Numbered from the stretch's first letter, positions 42,137-50,592 are shown. The stretch: DNA of 64,000 bases from Dehalogenimonas etheniformans (GCF_014672715.2 NZ_CP058566.2:1426001-1490000); one strand, 5' to 3'. Numbers and translations are program-made. Notes: generated by a model from the sequence alone, not told the origin.

Positions 42137-42331
42137 GTGGACCATGGTATCGCCAAACAGGTCGTGGAGCTATTTGAAGAGAACACCAGCCAAAAATTAG
42201 ATGAGATTTTGAAGACGGTAAAACTGGAACACCATTTTTCGGTTACTGAAATCGACTCGGTTAAAAAAGAGGCTGAAGCACTTTTAACGCTCGAATTATT
42301 GGAACCCGAAAGACACGTCGACGTCTGCTAG
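42137..42331 (+). CDS. Small acidic protein, unknown
   Basis: A 64-residue protein from GTG 42137 with AAGGAGATC in place. It is helical and acidic (VVELFEENTSQKLDEILKTVKLEHHF) with no membrane segment or metal motif apart from the C-terminal Cys. Not recognised. It stands alone between the lipoprotein cassette and the right-hand attachment site. Confidence 0.5.
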   Translation: MDHGIAKQVVELFEENTSQKLDEILKTVKLEHHFSVTEIDSVKKEAEALLTLELLEPERHVDVC

Positions 42332-42403
42332 GTGCTTCCCAATTGGGCAATAGCGCCTCGCCAACACCTCGTTCATTTTCTTAGAGACCAACTCCAGCGT
42401 CTC

Positions 42404-42594
42404 ACATATTTCCGGCAGAGTCCGACTCTCCGAGGAGGACGATGCCTAATAATCGAACGATAGCTTCACGTTTTCGAACTGTCTAGTCCAGAACCAGTTC
42501 GACAGGTTATGCGTGTCTGACAGATTCCGACTCTCCCCCGTCTCCACTAGAAACACGAACGAGCCTTTGGGATTTTCTCTCAAAGGCTCGTTTT
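42404..42594. repeat. Right-hand hybrid attachment site with ssrA-type terminator
   Basis: A dyad at 42404-42441 is followed 108 bp later by 42512-42549, where an island left arm (GCGTGTCTGACAG) joins the ssrA-type centre and right arm (TTCCGACTCTCCCCCGTCTCC, one base changed from ssrA; ACTAG replaces ACCAG). The terminator GAGCCTTTGG...CAAAGGCTCG (42560-42590) has a shortened stem. No recombinase remnant follows, so this may be the real right end of the island. Confidence 0.75.
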
Positions 42595-42701
42595 GACCGG
42601 TTCCTTAAAGTCTCAAAATTACTGAGATCATACGTGGCTTGGGCAAACTAACCAAAGAACTCTAAGACCTGAGCTCTCTTTATTAACGTGAAACATCCAA
42701 A

Positions 42702-43469
42702 TTAAGCTGGCATTAATACCGGGAAGAAGACTTGCCAGGCCAATAATGCCTTCGCAGTAAGACTCAGGATGATATACGCCCTTTCACCGAAAAGGTAATC
42801 CCGCCATGGGCCGATTTTCTTGTACTGCAAAATCATATTGACAGCAAAGCAATTGAAGAAGATGAAAAGAGACACAATAATACCGTAGACGAAACCGGGC
42901 GGGGAAGCGTTAAGCCCTGGAGCCCAAACATAAATCAAAATAGCTAGCCAGGGGATAATTCCGGCAAAACTACCGAACCAAAACGGGAGAAGTTTGTTGG
43001 TACCCGGTTTTTCGTATTTTTCCTGAACAGCACCAAAAAGGATCATTGCCGCATTTATGCCAAATATTGCCATCAGAGCCGCGATATCACTGATCCCGGT
43101 AATCTGCGAGATAAGTACGATCATGATTGAGGAGCTGAAAAAATACTCGATCCATCGGCCATAATTGCGGCTTTGTAGCAAGTTACGCTTATACCAGGGA
43201 AATACAGATGGAGAAGCAATGATTAAAAGAGCCGCGGCGGAAATGAACAAAAAGGCAAAAACGCCCCACCCGGTGGGAATATCAAATAAAATTCTAAGCT
43301 GTGGGGCGGTTCCGGGGGGACCACTCATAAAAGTAGATGTTACGGGTAGAGCAAAATCGTTGGTTAAAAATGCAATGACAAACGCTTGGATAGCAAGAAT
43401 GAAACCCACAACGACATTTAAGACGCGTAATCGTTTGATTTTGCCCTCTGTCACTGGATCGACTACCAT
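42702..43469 (-). CDS. Heliorhodopsin
   Basis: A 255-residue seven-helix protein. The retinal-binding lysine is Lys240 in SLTAKALLAWQ of the last helix, and the counterion glutamate is Glu108 in RWIEYFFSSSIMI of the third helix; these correspond to Lys241 and Glu107 of the founding heliorhodopsin 48C12. The helix-3/4 block QITGISDIAALMAIFGINAAMILFG is also typical. Heliorhodopsins bind retinal and are light sensors or enzyme modulators rather than simple pumps. GGAGG lies 7 bases before ATG 43469. A small zinc-ribbon gene with a CRP-type box lies upstream, 67 bases away, and the two are probably cotranscribed. No retinal-synthesis gene is in the window. Confidence 0.85.
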   Translation of the reverse strand: MVVDPVTEGKIKRLRVLNVVVGFILAIQAFVIAFLTNDFALPVTSTFMSGPPGTAPQLRILFDIPTGWGVFAFLFISAAALLIIASPSVFPWYKRNLLQSRNYGRWIEYFFSSSIMIVLISQITGISDIAALMAIFGINAAMILFGAVQEKYEKPGTNKLLPFWFGSFAGIIPWLAILIYVWAPGLNASPPGFVYGIIVSLFIFFNCFAVNMILQYKKIGPWRDYLFGERAYIILSLTAKALLAWQVFFPVLMPA

Positions 43470-43536
43470 AAGCAATCCTCCTAATTTATTTGCTTTCTAC
43501 TGTATGTTTGCATCAGGTTTGATACATATCAATACA

Positions 43537-43719
43537 CTATCGAACCGTACGCCGGCCATGCCGCTTTAACACTTCAGATGCTGCCAATTCGGGTGAAATG
43601 GGCTTTTCACCATAGCCCATGTACCCACATTGTATACATACCGTATAACACCCGTATTCATCATTGCCATCGAACAGGTCACCAACGCGGCATTTGGGGC
43701 AACTTTTCAGCTTGATTAT
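43537..43719 (-). CDS. Small zinc-ribbon protein with apparent ATA start
   Basis: A 60-residue frame reading KLKSCPKCRVGDLF, then CYTVCIQCGYMGYGEKPISPELA and ending RRTVR. The Cys pairs CPKC and CIQC should bind one zinc. The Shine-Dalgarno GAGGTGA is correctly placed, but the codon at the start position is ATA (43717-43719) with a stop (TGA) a few codons upstream and no ATG, GTG or TTG. Either ATA initiates or a point change has weakened the gene. A promoter with a CRP-type box lies directly upstream. Confidence 0.6.
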   Translation of the reverse strand: MIKLKSCPKCRVGDLFDGNDEYGCYTVCIQCGYMGYGEKPISPELAASEVLKRHGRRTVR

Positions 43720-43746
43720 GGCGTCACCTCAAGATCTGTTTGAAGT

Positions 43747-43789
43747 ATTTTATCCATAGCCACTTAAGCCCACAGTGACCCAGATCACA
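43747..43789 (-). promoter_or_regulatory. CRP/FNR-type box and -10 upstream of zinc-ribbon/heliorhodopsin genes
   Basis: TGTGATCTGGGTCACT on the minus strand (43774-43789) fits TGTGA-N6-TCACA with one mismatch. A -10 TAAAAT lies at 43747-43752, giving a start near 43740 and the box centre at about -41.5, the class II activator position. Confidence 0.6.
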
Positions 43790-43825
43790 TTTGGCGACAA
43801 ATAGTCAATCGGCATCTAGATCGTT

Positions 43826-44704
43826 TCAACCCAGATCCACTTCCCGTAGTGTTGCGTCGGGGGCGAAGGCTAAACCAACTACACTGGGGCCTGTATGGGC
43901 ACCAAGCACCAATGAAATGGTGAATGTCGGCATCCAGTCACACTTACAAATCTTGTCTAGGGCGTTTTTAAGCATGTCAGCCCCATCTGGATTTTGAGCA
44001 TGAACAATTTGAGCGCGGAGTTTGGTTCCGGCCGGGTATCGTCCCACCACCTGGCTCACCAAATTCTCGATAGCGCTGTAAAAGGTCCTAGCCTGACCCA
44101 TTTGGACATATTTCCCGTGTACTTTTTCGACCCCAATTATCGGTTTGATATTCAAGAGTGAAGCCATCAGACCCTTGATGTGACTGATACGCCCGCCATG
44201 AATCAAATAGCGCAGTTCCTTAAGCGTAAATAGAGTGTCCGTCGCGTCACCAATTCGTTTCATAATCGATAACACCTGTTCAACAGGTTGATCGACCTTA
44301 ACGGCACGGGCAGCCGCTATCGCCTGCCAGCCTGAGGCCACCGAAAGTGTCTTGGTATCGAAGTGAGTGACCTTAGCATTGGGTACCAAACCGGCGGCGA
44401 TACGGGCTGCATCATAGGTGCCGCTGAGACCAGAAGACATATGAATGGAGAGGATATCAGGATCGTTGGCGGCTAGCGCTTTGTAAGTCTCGGCAATCAA
44501 TCCAGGTGAAGGTTGTGAGGTAACTGGAAACTCGGAGTTTTCACTTAACATCGAATAAAACTGAACGCGGTCGATGTCCACGCCTTCTCTGTAGGTTTTT
44601 CCCTTAAATGTAACACTCAGGGGCACCTGGTGGATGCCCATCTCCAACATGGTTTCCGGGGTCATGTTCAAGTCGACTCCGCTATCAACAACAATTTGCA
44701 TCAT
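43826..44704 (-). CDS. DegV-family fatty-acid-binding protein
   Basis: A 292-residue DegV protein: N-terminal IVVDSGVDLN, the middle block EFPVTSQPSPG, SIHMSSGLSGTYDAARIAA, the C-terminal KELRYLIHGGRISHIKGLMASLLNIKPII, and HTGPSVVGLAF. DegV proteins bind a fatty acid and hand it to the fatty-acid kinase FakA; no fakA is visible nearby. Two adjacent ATGs (44704 and 44701) follow GGAGATGA. It is convergent with nothing and stands between the zinc-ribbon promoter and the efflux operon. Confidence 0.92.
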   Translation of the reverse strand: MMQIVVDSGVDLNMTPETMLEMGIHQVPLSVTFKGKTYREGVDIDRVQFYSMLSENSEFPVTSQPSPGLIAETYKALAANDPDILSIHMSSGLSGTYDAARIAAGLVPNAKVTHFDTKTLSVASGWQAIAAARAVKVDQPVEQVLSIMKRIGDATDTLFTLKELRYLIHGGRISHIKGLMASLLNIKPIIGVEKVHGKYVQMGQARTFYSAIENLVSQVVGRYPAGTKLRAQIVHAQNPDGADMLKNALDKICKCDWMPTFTISLVLGAHTGPSVVGLAFAPDATLREVDLG

Positions 44705-44809
44705 TCATCTCCAAATTCGATTATTACTCTCAGAAAGATACCGCTATTCGTTTTAATCTAAAATTGTCTTTTCATAATAGACTGGATCATCTGGGATAAA
44801 GCTTTTGTT

Positions 44810-46399
44810 TCATCGAGAAACAGACCCTCCCACGACGTTGCCGACACCGCCAGCTGTTATTCTTGAGAAATGGTCAGGACTCTTGATCAACAAGGCCGCC
44901 ACAGCGCCGATGAAGCAGAATATCGCGGCGACGACCATCGCTGCGTTCAGGGCGCCGGCAAATTCGTTGGTAAACATTTGACCTACCGCTGCCTGGACCG
45001 TTTCCGGTATGCCACTTCCATTCAGAGCGCCCGTCCCTCCGGCACTCAGGCTTCCGTCATTGATTGCATTGATTATGCTTGTTTTTATTGATTCCGGTAT
45101 GCCGGCTGCGTTGGTCAGGGCGGCAATCAATCCGCTTGCCAGCCTTGCCTGTAACACCGCGCCGAGCACCGCAATCCCGAGCAGGCTACCAACTTGCCGC
45201 ATCGTCGTCATGATTCCGCTGGCGGCTCCCGACTGCTCCACTCTGGCGGCCGCCATCATCACGGTATTGACCGGAGCCATCACCAGTCCCATGCCCACCC
45301 CGGCAAATATCAGTGGTACTATCAGAGATTGCCAGGTCGTGTTGATGGAAAGATGGGCCATGAAAAAAATGGCGACGGATATTGTTAGCATGCCGGAGGC
45401 CAGTATCCAGCGCACTCCGTTGCGTTCGGCCATTCTGCCCGCCATTGGAGCGATAAATACTACAACGGCTGACATGGGCAGGAGCACCAGGCCGGTCTTC
45501 ACGGCGCTGAACCCCAGGACGATCTGGAAGTAAAGCACCAACAGAAAAAGGATGCCGATTAGTCCGAACATCAGCAGCGCGCTCACGACATTTCCCGCCG
45601 CGAAGTTGATGTTCTTGAACAGACTTAACTGGATTAAGGGAGCTTGGCTGCGCTTTTCAATAAAGAAAAACAATATCAGGCCTATCACAAACAGCCCAAA
45701 AGAACTCAGAATGATAGGCGAACTCCAACCGAACCGCTGTCCTTCGATAAGGGCGAAAGTCAAGCCCGCCATACCCGCCGTGGCGCTGGCGACTCCAGGC
45801 CAGTCTATCTGCCGTACGGCGGTCGGGTCAGTTGACTCCTTGACGACAATCATGCCGGCGATTATGGCGATGATACCCAGAGGGATATTGACAAGGAAGA
45901 TGGACCCCCAGGAAAATCTATCGACCAGGAGGCCGCCAATAATAGGCCCCATGGCGCTGGCGGCCCCGGAAACCGCACCCCAGACCCCCATAGCCGCTCC
46001 CCTGCCTCCGTTTTTAAAGGCTACGTTCAATATCGAAAGCGTAGCCGGCATCATGGCCGCTCCACCGAACGCCTGTAGAGCGCGGCTGGCAACCAGAGTT
46101 TGTATGTTTTGAGACAAACCGCAGGCTAAAGAGGCGGCGGTAAACAGCACCAGGCCGCCGATGAACAGGCGCTTGCGCCCAAAAATATCGCCGAAGCGCC
46201 CCATGGTGATCAAACTGACCGCAAATATCAGGATGTAGATGTTGACCACCCATTCCGCGTCGGTTAAAGAAGCCTTCAGATTGTTCATGATGCTGGGCAG
46301 GGCGATATTCACGATGGTGACATCAAGGTTGATCATGAACAGCGCGATGGCCAGGATGGTCAGCACCAACCATTTACTATATGAAACGGATTTAAACAT
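44810..46399 (-). CDS. MFS multidrug transporter, DHA2 (EmrB/QacA) family
   Basis: A 529-residue transporter with 14 predicted helices. The family motif A GRFGDIFGRKRLF follows helix 2, and the N-terminal LDVTIVNIALPSI (motif D1) and GGAAMMPATLSIL are typical of DHA2 drug:H+ antiporters. A loop of about 60 residues with Gly/Ala/Ser (around 425-485) separates the last helices. Its start overlaps the MarR gene by 8 bases, so the two are translationally coupled. Likely a drug or solvent exporter controlled by that MarR protein. Confidence 0.93.
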   Translation of the reverse strand: MFKSVSYSKWLVLTILAIALFMINLDVTIVNIALPSIMNNLKASLTDAEWVVNIYILIFAVSLITMGRFGDIFGRKRLFIGGLVLFTAASLACGLSQNIQTLVASRALQAFGGAAMMPATLSILNVAFKNGGRGAAMGVWGAVSGAASAMGPIIGGLLVDRFSWGSIFLVNIPLGIIAIIAGMIVVKESTDPTAVRQIDWPGVASATAGMAGLTFALIEGQRFGWSSPIILSSFGLFVIGLILFFFIEKRSQAPLIQLSLFKNINFAAGNVVSALLMFGLIGILFLLVLYFQIVLGFSAVKTGLVLLPMSAVVVFIAPMAGRMAERNGVRWILASGMLTISVAIFFMAHLSINTTWQSLIVPLIFAGVGMGLVMAPVNTVMMAAARVEQSGAASGIMTTMRQVGSLLGIAVLGAVLQARLASGLIAALTNAAGIPESIKTSIINAINDGSLSAGGTGALNGSGIPETVQAAVGQMFTNEFAGALNAAMVVAAIFCFIGAVAALLIKSPDHFSRITAGGVGNVVGGSVSR

Positions 46400-46862
46400 T
46401 GGTGGTCCTTGCGTGTGACAACTCCTCTGTTAAGTCGATAACTTGCTGAAGCGCATTGGACAGTGCATCAGCCTTTTCTGGCCCCAGGGCTTGCGTTTTC
46501 TCTGCGATATGGTTACGGACTGCGCGGCGGTAATCGGCAAGGATTGATCTACCTTGATTTGTGATTTCAACAATCACTCGCCGTCGGTCATCGAGATCAT
46601 TGTTTCTTGAAACGGCTTTGTCGTCCTTCAGTTTGTCGATAAACTGAGTTACTTGCGGTCTGGTCAATGACAGTCTTCTGGCAAGTTCTGAGGCTGCCAT
46701 CGGACCATTTAAGGTGAGCAGGTTCAGAATAGCAAGGTTGTGGTGAATCATTTTCCGGCCTGGTAGGTTCACGAGGTCACGATGCAGTAGGTGCAATGCG
46801 CGATAGGCCTTATCGGCGATTTCATCGGCAATATCATGTTGATTCATTATTGAATAATTCAT
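46392..46862 (-). CDS. MarR-family transcriptional regulator
   Basis: A 156-residue winged-helix repressor: LNLLTLNGPMAASELARRLSLTRPQVTQFIDKLKDDKAVSRNNDLDDRRRVIVEIT is the MarR recognition helix and wing. It lies immediately upstream of the efflux gene and overlaps it, the classical marR-transporter arrangement. A TATAAT at 46870-46875 on this strand ends 7 bases before the ATG, so the message may be leaderless. The odd-length palindrome TGAATAATTCA overlaps the start codon and could be the autoregulatory operator. Confidence 0.92.
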   Translation of the reverse strand: MNYSIMNQHDIADEIADKAYRALHLLHRDLVNLPGRKMIHHNLAILNLLTLNGPMAASELARRLSLTRPQVTQFIDKLKDDKAVSRNNDLDDRRRVIVEITNQGRSILADYRRAVRNHIAEKTQALGPEKADALSNALQQVIDLTEELSHARTTNV

Positions 46863-47037
46863 TTTTTAATTATATCAGTCCTGCAGAACGATTTAAATGC
46901 CAAGAGACTCCTGAAATCCCAAAATGAACCCACACCGAATAATTACGAACGGGACGTCCCAGACCTTCCTGTGACACCCGGGGCAGATCCCCCAGCCATT
47001 GAGGCTGCTTTAGAGATCCAATTTGGAAATTCTTGTT

Positions 47038-47958
47038 TTACTTATTCGGAAGTGTCTGCAGAAACGCCGTAAGGTTCACATGGCTGTTTGTGACACGCAG
47101 TTTTCGTCGAATATTTTCTCTGTGTCGATTGATCGTACCAGGCGCTACATTCCTGAGCTTGGCAATCTCTTTCGTCGAAAGACCTACTTTAATCAGATTA
47201 GAAATCTCTAACTCGGTGAGTGACAAACTTGAATAGGTATGGGTTAAATTTGATACAAAAGGCGAGACTATATCGTCAAGGAGAGACGAAATTAAATGCG
47301 TGCATGTCTTTTGATCCGGTGTGAGTTGTGATTCCAGCGAGAATAGAAGTGGTTTAATGACTTTATCCACATTCGTATTGATATCGCCAATAATTTCGTT
47401 CCGGTCATCTTCTTTTCGAGATAGGATGACCTTGAGAGCGATATTCGCCTCCTGAAGGGCTTTTCTTTCCGATTGAAGTTGGCTATTGACCTTCTTCAAT
47501 TCTTCGTCCGCCGCGATGTGACTGGCCAAGTTACCGATTCGTTCTGCGACTGCGTCAAGGAGAACGCGCTCTTCCTCTAGAAACGGACCTTCGAAGGCCA
47601 GGGGACGTAGCTCGGTGTAATAAATTGCACATTCTCCAACCACCGATTTGCCAATTTTTATTTGGGATACTTGATGCCATTCGCTTACATTGAACCCCGA
47701 TGATGTAAAGACCTGATCGTTATAAACGATTTTCGCCTTTGCTACATCAGGATACTGCCACGCATGCGGCAAAAATTCTGCAATCTCTCTTAAAAATTGG
47801 TTCAGAGATGAATGAGCGCGTTCTGCAAGCCGGGAAATGCCATAGAGGCAATTTAGTTCCTTTACACGCTCGCGAAGAGCAGCTTCTATCTGGCCAGATT
47901 GAGTAACAGCCGGTAACGAAATGGGCTCAAAGTCAGAGTAATTTTCAGTCATATACAT
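47038..47958 (-). CDS. LuxR-type regulator with N-terminal sensor region
   Basis: A 306-residue protein. The C-terminal LuxR/NarL helix-turn-helix (LTELEISNLIKVGLSTKEIAKLRNVAPGTINRHRENIRRKL, about 240-285) is clear. The first 170 residues look like a GAF-type sensor domain (LNCLYGISRLAERAH, VVGECAIYY, FLEEERVLLDAVAERIGNLASHIAADEEL), followed by a coiled coil. There is no receiver domain. It is divergent from glutamate dehydrogenase across 109 bases, which makes that gene a plausible target. The start lacks a ribosome site and a TATAAT lies close, as for a leaderless message. Confidence 0.82.
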   Translation of the reverse strand: MYMTENYSDFEPISLPAVTQSGQIEAALRERVKELNCLYGISRLAERAHSSLNQFLREIAEFLPHAWQYPDVAKAKIVYNDQVFTSSGFNVSEWHQVSQIKIGKSVVGECAIYYTELRPLAFEGPFLEEERVLLDAVAERIGNLASHIAADEELKKVNSQLQSERKALQEANIALKVILSRKEDDRNEIIGDINTNVDKVIKPLLFSLESQLTPDQKTCTHLISSLLDDIVSPFVSNLTHTYSSLSLTELEISNLIKVGLSTKEIAKLRNVAPGTINRHRENIRRKLRVTNSHVNLTAFLQTLPNK

Positions 47959-48067
47959 TATTTATGTGTATTATATATGTACTGGTTTGGTATTCCTAAA
48001 TGGAATAATAGCAGTTATCCTTAAACCTAATCAAAAATCATCCAATTGAGCTAAAAAAAGGAGTTAA

Positions 48068-49339
48068 ATGGTACAAGTACTGACCAGTAATGTCATTGAG
48101 AACAATCCGTTTGAAATTGTCAAAACCCAGATAGACAAGTGCGCCGAAATTCTTAAATTGACACCAGCCGTTACGGAAGTCCTTAAACACCCTTTGCGTG
48201 AACTTCATGTTTCTCTTCCAATCCGAATGGACGATGGCTCGATCAGAGTCTTCCAGGGTTTCCGGGTACTGTATAACGATGCTAGGGGACCGGGTAAGGG
48301 AGGGATCCGCTTCCATCCTCAAGAAACGGCCGATACAGTCAGGGCATTGGCCGCATGGATGACATGGAAATGTTCTCTGATGGATATTCCCCTTGGAGGC
48401 GCGAAGGGTGGCATAATTTGCAATCCTAAAGAGATGTCCCAAGCCGAGCTCGAGAGGCTCAGCAGGGCTTATATCAGACAGGTCTATCAATTCATCGGTC
48501 CGTGCAAGGATGTCCCAGCGCCAGACGTATATACCAATCCGCAGATAATGGCCTGGATGGCCGACGAATATTCTGTGATCGCCGGCGAGCCCAAATTTGG
48601 CGTTATCACTGGCAAGCCACTGTGTTTGGGTGGCTCACGAGGAAGAGGCGATGCAACCGCTCGAGGCGGCATGTTTACCATCCGTGAGGCGGCCAAGAAT
48701 TTGGGTATTGACCTGAAGAACGCCACGGTGGCTATTCAGGGTTATGGCAATGCAGGGTATTATGCGGCAAAATTATGCCAGGAGATGTTAGGCTGCCGGG
48801 TAATCGCAGCCTGCGACAGCAAAGGCGGCGTGTATAACGACAAGGGTATTGACCCACATGAGGCGATGAGATGTAAAGAAGAATCAGGGTCTGTTTGCGA
48901 CTTGCCGGGAGTCGAGAAGGTAACCAATGAAGATGTCTTGACCCTTGACGTTGACATTCTTATCCCCGCGGCGATTGAAAACGTTATCACGGCGGATAAT
49001 GCGGAAAACATTAAAGCGAAAATCGTCGCCGAGTTAGCCAATGGGCCGACCACTCCTGAGGCCGATGATATCCTTTTCCAGAATAATGTTCATGTTATCC
49101 CCGACTTTTTGTGCAATGCGGGCGGCGTGACGGTATCTTACTTTGAGATGGTACAGAATACCTCCATGTATTACTGGGAAGAAGAAGAGGTATACGCCAA
49201 GCTTGACAAGAGGATCTCGTCAGCTTACGCCAGTGTGCTGGAGGCAAGCCGCAAATACAACGTCAATATGCGTCAAGCAGCTTACTCAGTCGCAGTGAAA
49301 CGGGTGGTCGACACAATGAAGGTCAGGGGTTGGGTTTAA
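48068..49339 (+). CDS. gdhA: Glu/Leu-type dehydrogenase (glutamate dehydrogenase)
   Basis: A 423-residue enzyme of the hexameric glutamate dehydrogenase family, which interconverts glutamate with 2-oxoglutarate and ammonia using NAD(P). Visible are GPGKGGIRFHP, the catalytic-lysine block CSLMDIPLGGAKGGI, PAPDVYTNPQIMAWM, the Rossmann motif IQGYGNAGYYAA, and ANGPTTPEADDIL. AAAGGAGTTAA precedes the ATG. It is the usual length for bacterial GdhA of the archaeal/clostridial type. A LuxR-type regulator is divergently placed upstream. Confidence 0.93.
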   Translation: MVQVLTSNVIENNPFEIVKTQIDKCAEILKLTPAVTEVLKHPLRELHVSLPIRMDDGSIRVFQGFRVLYNDARGPGKGGIRFHPQETADTVRALAAWMTWKCSLMDIPLGGAKGGIICNPKEMSQAELERLSRAYIRQVYQFIGPCKDVPAPDVYTNPQIMAWMADEYSVIAGEPKFGVITGKPLCLGGSRGRGDATARGGMFTIREAAKNLGIDLKNATVAIQGYGNAGYYAAKLCQEMLGCRVIAACDSKGGVYNDKGIDPHEAMRCKEESGSVCDLPGVEKVTNEDVLTLDVDILIPAAIENVITADNAENIKAKIVAELANGPTTPEADDILFQNNVHVIPDFLCNAGGVTVSYFEMVQNTSMYYWEEEEVYAKLDKRISSAYASVLEASRKYNVNMRQAAYSVAVKRVVDTMKVRGWV

Positions 49340-49384
49340 ATTTGTTCCCGGCAAGGAATATTACGCCGAAGTTCCGATAATCTG

Positions 49385-49618
49385 ATGGATGAATTTTTGA
49401 CGCCAAAACAGATGACTAAATATATATGCGTCAGGCATAAGTATTGTGATGACAAGTGCACTAATAAACTGCCGCATCAATGGAATGCGCACTGTCAACA
49501 ACAAAATTCACTCTGTTCGGCGTATTGCGTGCCTTGTTCCGAACACATAATTTTTAGCGAACTTCCTATGCGGGACATTGTGGCAAACGACCACTTTGTG
49601 AGGTCATCACACTTTTAG
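49385..49618 (+). CDS. Small cysteine-rich protein, uncertain
   Basis: A 77-residue frame starting 45 bases after gdhA. It contains ten cysteines in the middle (YICVRHKYCDDKCTNK, HCQQQNSLCSAYCVPCSEH), which suggests a metal-binding fold, but there is no good ribosome site and no recognised family. Length, Cys spacing and position after gdhA are the only support. Confidence 0.35.
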   Translation: MDEFLTPKQMTKYICVRHKYCDDKCTNKLPHQWNAHCQQQNSLCSAYCVPCSEHIIFSELPMRDIVANDHFVRSSHF

Positions 49619-49662
49619 CTACAGGTAGTCACAGCCGTCTAAATTTGCCCCGGAAACAATAC

Positions 49663-49700
49663 CGAGCCTTTGGGAGAATGTCCCAGAGGCTCGTTGATTT
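49663..49700 (+). terminator. Fourth copy of the ssrA-type terminator
   Basis: CGAGCCTTTGGGA at 49663 pairs with TCCCAGAGGCTCG at 49681, followed by TTGATTTT. The preceding bases (CGTCT at 49636, GGAAACAATAC at 49652) also resemble the end of ssrA. It may mark the outermost, oldest right border of material inserted at ssrA. Confidence 0.6.
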
Positions 49701-50110
49701 TGGGTGTAATTTCTCAATCGCCAGGAATCCGATTACCTTTGAAAATCCTGGAAATAACTTTACAATAATCTGCGACTCGGGCAGCTAAGGATGCTGTCTT
49801 CAGGTTTCGGAGATCGGTTTTGCTCGAAGTAACGATTGGCATCATTGTCACTCTGGCGGCATCTTTTTCCCCACGTTAAGGATATGCAAGATCCGGTAGA
49901 AAACCGGAGTGAACATAATACCCACAGATCAACAAAACAAGCCTGCATTTCACATTGGCTAGGTTGAATGCGTATCTTTGCGATCGAGCCTGACGCTAAC
50001 ACTTGCTTAATCCCGAAAAAACTGCCGCGGAGAGCCCGGCGCAATTTATGTTATAATGTCGCCTATTTACCTCCGATATTTACGATCTATTTTAGGAAAG
50101 GCGATCGCTT
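49701..50110. other. Intergenic region, no gene seen
   Basis: Frames on both strands look like noise. The last 60 bases, with GGAAAGGCGATC, serve the next gene. Confidence 0.35.
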
Positions 50111-50566
50111 TTGAAATCGATTTTAGAAAAAACCAAGTTTCTGACTCTGATCGGCGTCGTGTCGACCCTAATAGCCTCCGCAAGCGCGTTTGTATGGGGA
50201 CTCTACAAATCGGGGGAAATCGTCGTCGGTTTCTTGACGGATTCAGACGCCGATACCGTTGCCTCCGTTGCCCTGATCGAGATAATGGACATTTTCCTGA
50301 TCGCAATAGTCCTGCTGATATTCGCCCTGGGCATTTACGAGTTGTTTGTCGGTAAGCTCAACGTACCGGAGTGGCTCATCGTTCGCAACCTGCACGACCT
50401 CAAGATAAAATTGAGCAGCGTCGTTATCATGGTCATGGGCATCGTGTTTTTGAAACACCTTGTAGAGTGGCAGGACCCGCAAGGCACTCTCTTCTTCGGC
50501 CTCGGTGTGGCGGTGGTGGCTTCAGTTCTGGTCGCCTTCGGCTACTTCGGGAGTAAAACCGACTGA
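50111..50566 (+). CDS. UPF0114/YqhA-family membrane protein
   Basis: A 151-residue protein with four predicted membrane helices (about 10-30, 55-80, 95-118 and 125-145) and the family block LIEIMDIFLIAIVLLIFALGIYELF, then WLIVRNLHDLKIKLSSVVIMVMGIVFL. It starts at TTG 50111, nine bases after AGGAAAGG. The family has no settled function. A terminator follows at 50593. Confidence 0.88.
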   Translation: MKSILEKTKFLTLIGVVSTLIASASAFVWGLYKSGEIVVGFLTDSDADTVASVALIEIMDIFLIAIVLLIFALGIYELFVGKLNVPEWLIVRNLHDLKIKLSSVVIMVMGIVFLKHLVEWQDPQGTLFFGLGVAVVASVLVAFGYFGSKTD

Positions 50567-50592
50567 TATCGACCAATGGTTCTGAAAAACAG

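Noticed and set aside
10513-42441. Dyads GAGAGTCCGACTCTC as tRNA T-arms (tRNA genes or remnants)
   Set aside because: They look like T-arms because the attachment centre is the tmRNA T-arm, but no acceptor, D- or anticodon arm lies upstream of any copy.
45009-46112. Long plus-strand frames across the MFS gene
   Set aside because: Shadows of a 14-helix transporter gene; their Pro/Arg-rich composition and lack of start signals are typical of antisense frames.
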